Source: Halomonas litopenaei (GTDB lineage Bacteria > Pseudomonadota > Gammaproteobacteria > Pseudomonadales > Halomonadaceae). From it: a stretch of DNA of 49,235 nt. Under the pieces are notes generated by a model. That model had not been told where the DNA came from. It saw only the letters and a list, made by a program, of their open reading frames with translations, and searched no databases. The number at the start of each line of letters is the position of its first letter. Positions within the stretch are counted from its first letter, which is position 1. Positions 41,968 through 49,235 of the stretch are shown here, piece after piece. The translations under genes were made by a program, and so were the position numbers. Where the stretch lies: assembly GCF_003045775.1 (NCBI RefSeq), contig NZ_PXNS01000018.1, positions 1-49,235 on the forward strand, written 5' to 3'.

Positions 41968-44900
41968 CTACTCCACGTCGAGCTGCCCGTAATTACGCAG
42001 CATCGTCAGGAAGGCCTCCGACGACTGACCGCCCATGCTGACACCGCTCAGGGTGATCTTCTGATCGGCGTTGCTGTGCTGATCATCGAGCCCGCCATCG
42101 CTCTTGATGTAGAGCACGGTGCCACCGTCTTCCTCTTGGGCGAAGACAAAACTATCCAACGCCGACTGGTCAGGGTCAGTGCTCGAGGAGTCAAAGTCGT
42201 TGAGCAGATCCCCCAGGGACAGCTTGTCGGCATTCGGATCCATGCTCAGAGTCTGGTCCTCGACGTGGAAATCACTGACCACGTCGAGGGCCGGGTCGGT
42301 GGCACTGCCGGCGTCTCCCAGATTCCATTTGAAGGTGTCGGACCCCAGTCCACCCAGCAGGAAGTCGTCACCGGCGCCGCCGATCAAGATGTCATCGTTG
42401 GCGCTGGCAAACAATTGATCGTCGCCCTGCCCGCCTTCCAGAAGGTCCTGGCCGCCATCGGCACGGGTCTTATCGATCAACTTGTCGTAGTTGGCCTTGA
42501 TGAAGTCGAGCGTCTCTTCCTGGGTCGGCTCCGCACCGTTCTGGCCAGTCAGATAGTCGACCAGACCGTCGTAGCCACTACCGGCCTCACCACCGACGCC
42601 TGCGGGTTCGATCTGATCGCCGAACAGGATATCGTCCCCCGCACCCCCGATCAGATGGTCGTTGCCCACCTCCTGCGGCACATCGGAAGACGAGCCACCA
42701 TCGAGTGCGGTCTCGAACTCCTCGGCGGAATTGACGATAAGATCTTCACCGGCTGGCACCAGTTCGTCGTCGGTGTAGCGATAGAGACTGCGTGAAACGC
42801 CTCCCACCGCTAATACGAAGTCGGACGAACCGGTACCGTTATCCACATCGAAAGCGAGCCGGTACGTCCCCCCTTTCAGACTATTGGCCATGATCTGGGT
42901 AGTGGTGGTGGTACCTACCGCATTCTCGAAATTGTTTGACACGACTTCCCAGGTGCCATCATCGTTCAGCTTTTCCACTCGCCAGACAAAGTGGTCCCGA
43001 ACAATTCCGTTGGAACTTTCTCTGTCACTTGTCTGGTAAGTAAAGGCAAGACTGTAGAAGTCGTTGGCGTTAACCGGCTCAGACATTGTGATGCTGTCGC
43101 TGACCACCGTGGTAGCTCCATCATTGGTGCCGCTGTCAGCGATACGTAGATACGTCCTGCTGCCATTTCTCACGACGCTGACCGACCCGCTGCCACCTGT
43201 CTGGTGCCAGTTCTCCAGTTGTCCCAGGCTGCCCGTGTCACCGGCATCGAAGGTTGCTGGATAATCGACCGATTGCGTCTCACCTGACGCATAGGGTAAC
43301 GGCACCATTGTCAAGCCACCGTCAGCGGTGTTATCAACCACCTTGAGTATCTCGCGATTGACATCGTTGCCGATACCAATGGCTTCCACTTGACTAATCT
43401 GGGCAAGTGTCTCGTACGCCTTGACAGCCTGCGAGACGTCCAGCGCAGTGGAATCGTTGGGCGAAGCGGTCACACCAGTGCCCGCAGTGGTGTTATGAAG
43501 TGTCGGGCTACCGTCACTCAGGAAGTAAGCCACATTGTTGTAGCCATTGGAGCTGGTTTCCGTCATCCAGTCGCTGGCGACGTTAAAGGCTTCTTGGTAG
43601 TTGGTGCCATCTTTCGCCTCTAAAGAATCCAGAAAGTCCTTGGCATCCTGGACATTGTCCTGTGACAAGTTCAAGAACGGTTCCGACTTCGCGGCCTGGG
43701 CAAAACCGACAAGTTGTACATTAATGATGCCCTCAAACGTCGCGAGCTCATCAAGCTTGGCCTTGAGCGCCTCTACCGCGACCTCAAGCCGCGTCTTGCC
43801 GGTATCGCCAAGCTTAAACGCCATGCTGCCCGACGTATCCAGGATAAAGGACAAGTTATAGTTCTGCGCCGGCTCCACCACGGTGTACTTGCCGCCGGTG
43901 TCGCCGATCAGGACGTCATTGCCACCACCACCCTGGACGGTATCGTCGCTGTTGGTTCCAACCACCAGGGCGTCGTTGTCGGTGGCGGTCACGGTAATGG
44001 TCAGGCTGGCGTCACTGGCATCGCCGTCCCCATCGGTCAGCGTATAGGTAAAGCTCTCATCGACGGTCTGGCCCTTGTCGAGCGCCGCGACCTCGGCATT
44101 GTCACTATCAAGCGCGTAGCTATAGCCGCCCTGGGTGTCGAGGGTCAGGGTGCCGTACTGCCCCTTGATCACCAGCTTGCCGTCGGCATTCAACGAGGAC
44201 ACCGTGGTAGAACCCTGGCTGACGGCGGTGACGCTGGCCCCATCAGCACCGGGGGCGTCGGCCTGATCACCACTGGACGCCCCCGGACCACCGATCACGT
44301 TGCCGGAGACCGGCGCCATGTTCTCGATGATGGCGTTGGTGTCGCTCGTCGCCACCGGGGCATCGTCATCGATGACCACTGACAGGGCACCATCGGCCTG
44401 GCTGCCATCGGCGTCGACGATGGTATAGGTGGCATCGAACAGCAGATCGTTTTCGTCGTTGCCGGCTGCATGAGCGAGCGCCTGGTGCAGCGTCACCTGA
44501 TAGGCTCCACTGCTCTGATCGGTCAAGGCGATGGTGACCACGTCTTCGCTGCCGCCACTGCCATCGCTCGCCGTGCCGGTCAGGGTGTGGCCATCGCTGC
44601 TCAACTGGAAACTTACCGCTCGACCATCTGCCGTCTTCAGATCGCCCGGCAGGCTCGCGACGTTCCAGGTAAAGGCCCCGCTCGCCGCAGCGCCATCGTT
44701 GCCAAAGCTGTAGCCCAGTGTTCCGCTCGTGACCGTGTCCTCACCCGCCACATCGCCGCTGCCGCCAGCGTTGCCACCGGCCAGGCCATCCTCGTCGAGG
44801 GTGGCCGTCGGGTTCAGGGTGCTCGGATCGCCATCGCTTTCCGGCGTTGACGGGATCGCTGCCTCCCTGTTTTCCAGCGTCAAGGTACCGCTGGCGGCAT

Positions 44901-47900
44901 CCCCGTCGTTGTCGGTCGCACTCAGGGCGATGTCGATGCTGCCGGCCTCGGTCAAGGCCGAGTTCGACGTGCGCGTCAGATAGAAGGCACTGGCATTACT
45001 GACGCCATACAAGTTGATGGCCTCGAACGGCTCATCGGTGTTTAGATGCACGTATCCGCCACTGGGGACGCCACTGATCCTCAGACTACCGTCAGCCAGC
45101 ACCGTCACGTTGCCACCCGACGGCAATCTCACATCGTCTGGCGAAAGCGCAAGCACCCTGCCTTGCTGCTCGAAGGGTATCCCTGAACCGCCCCCATCAC
45201 CGTCATAGACGATAGCCTGCAAGATATGGGTAGAGGTTGCCTGACTGGAAGGACCGCCGGCCGCGCCGGGGTTGATACCGTAGCTGAAGCGAACGACCTC
45301 TTGATGCTCCCCCCAGGATAGGCCTTGGCCGCCATAGGTGGCTGAATCGACAAAATCGAAGCGCATCACCTCGTTGGCACCGGTCTTCTGCGTTCCCGCA
45401 TCATTGCCGTTGAACCCGCCAACAAAGAGCCGATCCGCACTACTGGCACTGTTGAAATTCGCACCAATCGCACTGTTGGCATTGGTGTTATAGCCGGTAA
45501 ACAACACGACCGGGGCTTCGTCATCAGCGGAGTTGGTAAAGGTACGAGCGCTATTTCCTCCCCCGAAGGTCTTGGCATCCCGTTGAACGAAACCAGATTG
45601 TACCTGGCCAGCGTTGATACGCTCGAAGCTGGTCACATCGTACTGTGAGCCGTCTCCTGCCAGGCCCACCTCAAAGGCCACTGTGTCGCCAGCGACCGCT
45701 TGAAGGGTCAAGCCGTCGGCACTCAACTTCCAGAGTAGCGGCCGAGTCACCAGGAAAAGCGCGTTACCATCTTGATCAAACACTCGCTGTCCATCGAGCG
45801 AGGCGTCGAAGCCGATATCGCGAAGACCGTCTGCGCCGGCCTCTTCGAAGTTGATATGGCCGCTGGAGCCCGTCACCAGGAGCCCGGTGTCTGCCACAAA
45901 ATCAGAGGGAGTATCATCGATGATGGCGACATCCAGTTCGCCAGACGCCGTATTGCCCCGGACATCAACCACCTCAACAGCGAAGGTATCCGCGAATTCC
46001 GTATCCGTGGCCCCGCTCTGACTGTCGTTGTCGACCTTACGCTCCAGCAGATACTCGTAGCTGAGCGTACCTCCGCTCGCATCACCGCTGTATCCCGTCA
46101 AGGTCAGAGTGCCGTACGGGGTATCCAGGGCGACGGGATCGCCGGACAAGGCTTGCAGGTCGGCAAGCGTCAGGCTTCGACCTCCGATGCTCAGCGTCTC
46201 GAGTCCATCCGGCGTATCGATATCGAAGCTGCCGGCGCGTGTCAGTTCGCTGCTATTGCGCTGACTACCATCGGCCAGGTTGGCCTCGCTGACGATCAGT
46301 TCGGAAGCGAAAGGGTCGAGTCCGGCCAACTGAGCCCTGCCCGGCAGCGTAAGCTCCAGACTCCCCTCGGCGGTATCACCATCCCCGTCGGTTCCCTGCA
46401 GCGCCAGGGACAAGGCGTCGTCTGCATCGAAGGTCCCGTTCAGCCAGGTGTACTCGAAATCCCCCAGGGTAAAACCGACTCGCGTATTGGTATTCGTGGC
46501 GCGGATTTCGACCGCCTCGAACGCACTCTCGGTCTCGAGAACGAGCCGAGCGCCATCGGGAACCCCAGACACCGCAAGGGTTCCATCAGAATTCTCCACG
46601 ATCGTCACGGACGCGGTAATATCGTTTCCTGCGCCATCAAGAAAACGAAGCTCATCAGCATCCAGGGCAAGCGCATCGCCGCTGACCTCGTGCGGATGAC
46701 CGCTGGTGTTGTTACCGTCAGGGGCCAATGCAATGGCGGTTACCTTGAACGATGCGGGTGTTGTCCGCCCATCCAGGTTGGCGAGGTCGACTACCTGTTC
46801 AAAACGAGTAACGCCCCGGTGTTGCTCCCAATTGGGCTCCTCGTCGGCAAAGCTCAGATTATCGACGAAGTCGAAACGTGCCACTTCGTTGTACGTGGTC
46901 CTGTCGTCACCGCCGGGGGCCAATTGGGTGCCGCCATCCGTTCTTAACCAGGACTCGCCCGGAAAATTGAAAGACCAAGCGGACACCACCACATCGGGGC
47001 CGCCATCGCTACCGTCAAACGCCACAAACCGATGGCCTTGAGTAGAGGTATTGTGCCCTTCATAAAAGACTTCTGGTCTGCCATCACTGATAGCCTGGCC
47101 TGAGTCCGCCAGCGTCATGATGGCATCATCAAGGACATTCACCTCGTAACTGGAGCCATCCGCCGCCAGAGCTATTTCGAAGGCCACGTCGCCACCGGCA
47201 GTCGTCGCCTCAAGCGTCTTTCCTCCATCGTTCAGCCGGTAGGTGAGACGTTCGCCATTTGAGGTCACCAGGGTCGCGCCGTTCAGGCTCAGCACAGCGC
47301 TGCCATCCAACGCCGAGGAAAACTGCACGGCGCCGATACCGTCGGCTCCTGCTGCATCTGCGAAGTTGATATCGCCAACGGTGCCTGAAGACAACACGCC
47401 ATCGACGGTATCGAAGGCCACCGGCGTATCGTCATCGATCACTACCGTCAACTTGCCAATCGCCTTGCTACCATCGCCATCGGTGATGGTATAGCCGACG
47501 TCAAATGACACATCATTCTCGTCTTCGCGCTCGGCGTGCTCGAGCGCCTGATGCAACGTCACCTGGTAATTGCCGTTGACCTCATCTGTCAGCTTAATGG
47601 TGATGACTGACTCGGCGCCGCTGGCGCCGGCTACGCTGCCAGCCACGGTATGTCCACCGTCGACAAGTGAGAACGTGACCTTGCGCCCGTCTGCTGTAGT
47701 GAGCTCGGGCAGGTCCTTCAGATTCCATTGGAAAGCCTTGCTGCTGGCCGCACCATCGTCGCCAAAGCGGTAACCCAGATCTCCGGTGGCGACAGTGAAC
47801 TGTCCGTCCACATCGCCAGTACCGCCCTTGTTGCCACCGGACAAACCATCCTCATCGACGATCGCCACGGGGCTCTGGGTGGTCGGATCGGTGTCGGTCG

Positions 47901-49235
47901 ACGGTGTGGTTGGTGTGGCGTCGGGCTCCACCGTCACGGTCAGGGTCGAGGACGCGGTGTCACCGTCGCCGTCGGTAAGGGTGTAGTCGATGACCGCCTT
48001 GCCTTCGAAGCCCGCCGCCGGGGTGAAGGTGATGTTGCCGTCGCTGGCGAAGCTCACCGAACCCACACTATCACCGCCCTGCACCCTGGCCGCGGTCAGG
48101 GTCGCGCCGTCGGCGCCCTGGGTGTCGCTGGTGCCGTCATCATTCTTCAGCACGTTGTAGGTTTTCGATGTGCCTTTATCGGTGCTGGTAGTGTCGGCCA
48201 CCGCACTCGGGCCATCGTCGCCGATGTCGATAGTGAGATTGGCCGGGGCGGAGGTATCGCCATCGCTGTCCACCACCCGCACACCGAAGGTCTCGGGCAC
48301 GCTGTCATCCAGACCCGTTTTGTCCTTGTCGTCCTGACTCGCGCTGCTTGTCAGGGTGTACGACCAGTTGCCGTCGGTGTTCACCGTCAGGGTGCCGTAA
48401 TCACCGGCGACCGTGGTGCCATCGCCATTGATCTCGACCCAGTCGCCGTCCTTGTCCTTCACCTCGTAGCGCACCAGGTCATCGTTGCCGGTGCTACTCT
48501 TGAACTGGCCGCTGGTGGTCTCGCTGTTGCTGGCGGCGTTACTACCCGGGGACTGATCTGCACCGCCATCAAGCCCTGCTTCCTGCACGCTATAGGCGCC
48601 ATCGGCGGTCGTCGGATCACCGTCCGGGCCGCTCGGGTCGATGGTCGGTGTGGAGTCGGCCGCCACCGTCACGGTCAGGGTCGAGGAGGCGGTATCACCG
48701 TCGCCATCGGTGAGGGTGTAGTCGATGACCGCCTTGCCTTCGAAGCCATCCGCAGGGGTAAAGGTGACGCTGCCATCGCTGGTAAAGCTCACGCTGCCCT
48801 GGCTCGGATTGCGCAGAGCGGCGGTGGTCAGGGTGGCACCATCGGCACCCTGGGTGTCGCTGGTGTCATCACTGTTGTTGAGCACGTTGTAGCTGACCGC
48901 CGTGTCCCCGGCGGTGCTGGTAGTGTCGGCCACCGCACTCGGGCCATCGTCACCGATGGCGATAGTGAGATCGGCCGGGTCGGAGGTATCGCCATCGCTG
49001 TCCACCACCCGCACGCCGAAGGTCTCCGCCAGGCTATCGTCCAGACCCGTTTTGTCCTTGTCGTCCTGACTCGCGCTGCTTGTCAGGGTGTACGACCAGC
49101 TGCCGTCGGTGTTCACCGTCAGGGTGCCGTAGTCACCGGTGACCGTGGTGCCATCGGCGTTGATCGGGACCCAGTCGCCGTCCTTGTCCTTCACCTCGTA
49201 GCGCACCAGGTCATCGTTGCCGGTGCTGCTCTTGA
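41968..49235 (-). CDS. Giant type I-secreted adhesin with vWFA domain (adhesin 2, 5' end outside window)
   Basis: At least 2421 residues are visible and the frame is open through base 49235, so the N-terminus, including any retention module, is missing. The visible part begins in long VCBS-type repeats with a 244-residue period, passes through DEDGL-x-GGN blocks and bespoke beta domains, then GGGGNDVLIGD, a vWFA domain with the metal site DTSGS, a beta-rich domain, RTX repeats (GGAGDDILFGD, GGQGDDQLFASANDD) and the secretion signal ending QLDVE. From the vWFA domain on it is a clear paralogue of adhesin 1; upstream parts are more divergent. Probably a biofilm or attachment protein exported by a LapBCE-like system. 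Confidence 0.92.
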   Translation of the reverse strand, partial: KSSTGNDDLVRYEVKDKDGDWVPINADGTTVTGDYGTLTVNTDGSWSYTLTSSASQDDKDKTGLDDSLAETFGVRVVDSDGDTSDPADLTIAIGDDGPSAVADTTSTAGDTAVSYNVLNNSDDTSDTQGADGATLTTAALRNPSQGSVSFTSDGSVTFTPADGFEGKAVIDYTLTDGDGDTASSTLTVTVAADSTPTIDPSGPDGDPTTADGAYSVQEAGLDGGADQSPGSNAASNSETTSGQFKSSTGNDDLVRYEVKDKDGDWVEINGDGTTVAGDYGTLTVNTDGNWSYTLTSSASQDDKDKTGLDDSVPETFGVRVVDSDGDTSAPANLTIDIGDDGPSAVADTTSTDKGTSKTYNVLKNDDGTSDTQGADGATLTAARVQGGDSVGSVSFASDGNITFTPAAGFEGKAVIDYTLTDGDGDTASSTLTVTVEPDATPTTPSTDTDPTTQSPVAIVDEDGLSGGNKGGTGDVDGQFTVATGDLGYRFGDDGAASSKAFQWNLKDLPELTTADGRKVTFSLVDGGHTVAGSVAGASGAESVITIKLTDEVNGNYQVTLHQALEHAEREDENDVSFDVGYTITDGDGSKAIGKLTVVIDDDTPVAFDTVDGVLSSGTVGDINFADAAGADGIGAVQFSSALDGSAVLSLNGATLVTSNGERLTYRLNDGGKTLEATTAGGDVAFEIALAADGSSYEVNVLDDAIMTLADSGQAISDGRPEVFYEGHNTSTQGHRFVAFDGSDGGPDVVVSAWSFNFPGESWLRTDGGTQLAPGGDDRTTYNEVARFDFVDNLSFADEEPNWEQHRGVTRFEQVVDLANLDGRTTPASFKVTAIALAPDGNNTSGHPHEVSGDALALDADELRFLDGAGNDITASVTIVENSDGTLAVSGVPDGARLVLETESAFEAVEIRATNTNTRVGFTLGDFEYTWLNGTFDADDALSLALQGTDGDGDTAEGSLELTLPGRAQLAGLDPFASELIVSEANLADGSQRNSSELTRAGSFDIDTPDGLETLSIGGRSLTLADLQALSGDPVALDTPYGTLTLTGYSGDASGGTLSYEYLLERKVDNDSQSGATDTEFADTFAVEVVDVRGNTASGELDVAIIDDTPSDFVADTGLLVTGSSGHINFEEAGADGLRDIGFDASLDGQRVFDQDGNALFLVTRPLLWKLSADGLTLQAVAGDTVAFEVGLAGDGSQYDVTSFERINAGQVQSGFVQRDAKTFGGGNSARTFTNSADDEAPVVLFTGYNTNANSAIGANFNSASSADRLFVGGFNGNDAGTQKTGANEVMRFDFVDSATYGGQGLSWGEHQEVVRFSYGINPGAAGGPSSQATSTHILQAIVYDGDGGGSGIPFEQQGRVLALSPDDVRLPSGGNVTVLADGSLRISGVPSGGYVHLNTDEPFEAINLYGVSNASAFYLTRTSNSALTEAGSIDIALSATDNDGDAASGTLTLENREAAIPSTPESDGDPSTLNPTATLDEDGLAGGNAGGSGDVAGEDTVTSGTLGYSFGNDGAAASGAFTWNVASLPGDLKTADGRAVSFQLSSDGHTLTGTASDGSGGSEDVVTIALTDQSSGAYQVTLHQALAHAAGNDENDLLFDATYTIVDADGSQADGALSVVIDDDAPVATSDTNAIIENMAPVSGNVIGGPGASSGDQADAPGADGASVTAVSQGSTTVSSLNADGKLVIKGQYGTLTLDTQGGYSYALDSDNAEVAALDKGQTVDESFTYTLTDGDGDASDASLTITVTATDNDALVVGTNSDDTVQGGGGNDVLIGDTGGKYTVVEPAQNYNLSFILDTSGSMAFKLGDTGKTRLEVAVEALKAKLDELATFEGIINVQLVGFAQAAKSEPFLNLSQDNVQDAKDFLDSLEAKDGTNYQEAFNVASDWMTETSSNGYNNVAYFLSDGSPTLHNTTAGTGVTASPNDSTALDVSQAVKAYETLAQISQVEAIGIGNDVNREILKVVDNTADGGLTMVPLPYASGETQSVDYPATFDAGDTGSLGQLENWHQTGGSGSVSVVRNGSRTYLRIADSGTNDGATTVVSDSITMSEPVNANDFYSLAFTYQTSDRESSNGIVRDHFVWRVEKLNDDGTWEVVSNNFENAVGTTTTTQIMANSLKGGTYRLAFDVDNGTGSSDFVLAVGGVSRSLYRYTDDELVPAGEDLIVNSAEEFETALDGGSSSDVPQEVGNDHLIGGAGDDILFGDQIEPAGVGGEAGSGYDGLVDYLTGQNGAEPTQEETLDFIKANYDKLIDKTRADGGQDLLEGGQGDDQLFASANDDILIGGAGDDFLLGGLGSDTFKWNLGDAGSATDPALDVVSDFHVEDQTLSMDPNADKLSLGDLLNDFDSSSTDPDQSALDSFVFAQEEDGGTVLYIKSDGGLDDQHSNADQKITLSGVSMGGQSSEAFLTMLRNYGQLDVE
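47900..49235 (-). repeat. 732-bp tandem coding repeats at the right edge
   Basis: The block encoding VRYEVKDKDGDW recurs exactly 732 bases apart (for example agtcgccgtccttgtcc at 48441 and 49173). About 190 of 244 residues are nearly identical between units. The array runs off the window. Confidence 0.85.

Noticed and set aside
34193..49235. CRISPR-like or satellite array
   Set aside because: The repeats are long, in frame and coding; they are adhesin modules, not repeat-spacer arrays.

Overview
The window is a high-GC, gene-dense stretch of a gammaproteobacterial chromosome. The gene set (RutR-type regulator beside xdhABC, a cyanide-insensitive-type cydAB with cydDC, pqiABC, queCED, and very acidic giant secreted adhesins) fits a halophilic member of the Halomonadaceae. 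That placement is inferred from gene content and protein style; there is no rRNA gene to confirm it. No tRNA, rRNA, CRISPR array or complete insertion sequence was seen.

Layout. 1-7.2 kb: a divergent RutR-like TetR regulator and the purine-base catabolism operon xdhA-xdhB-xdhC-guaD, with a RutR-type operator in the shared intergenic region. 7.3-10.0 kb: tRNA U34 hydroxylase trhO and a periplasmic di-haem cytochrome c peroxidase. 10.2-17.2 kb, minus strand: cydA-cydB-cydD-cydC (bd-type oxidase and its ABC assembly factor) followed closely by an adenine/adenosine deaminase. 17.5-22.5 kb: a Ca2+/Na+ antiporter and the divergent pqiABC envelope lipid-transport operon. 22.7-27.4 kb: RNA helicase rhlE, a hypothetical protein, a CynX-type MFS transporter, L-asparaginase ansA and a DUF2789 protein. 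27.4-29.2 kb: a small non-coding repeat element and an HDOD-GGDEF diguanylate cyclase. 29.3-34.0 kb: an SRPBCC protein, trhP, the queC-queE-queD operon and a YkgJ-type cysteine-cluster protein. 34.2-49.2 kb, minus strand: two tandem giant type I-secreted adhesins (2381 aa complete; at least 2421 aa, 5' end outside the window) separated by an AT-rich segment and a second, inverted copy of the repeat element.

How the parts connect. Adenine deaminase, guanine deaminase and xanthine dehydrogenase together convert adenine and guanine to hypoxanthine/xanthine and on to urate. TrhO and TrhP are the two independent routes to 5-hydroxyuridine at tRNA position 34, and QueC/QueD/QueE supply the queuosine precursor for another tRNA-34 modification. 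The diguanylate cyclase and the LapA-like adhesins are plausibly linked by c-di-GMP control of surface retention, although no lapD/lapG or type I secretion genes lie in the window.

Most notable observations: the RutR-type operator; a CydD reading frame with no canonical start codon upstream of its conserved N-terminus; a tandem-domain QueD whose catalytic residues appear divided between the two halves; an adhesin retention module lacking the di-alanine LapG cleavage motif; a TA-flanked MITE-like element whose insertion edge supplies the stop codon of two different ORFs; and a recurring pattern of 11- or 15-bp tandem repeats placed on stop codons.
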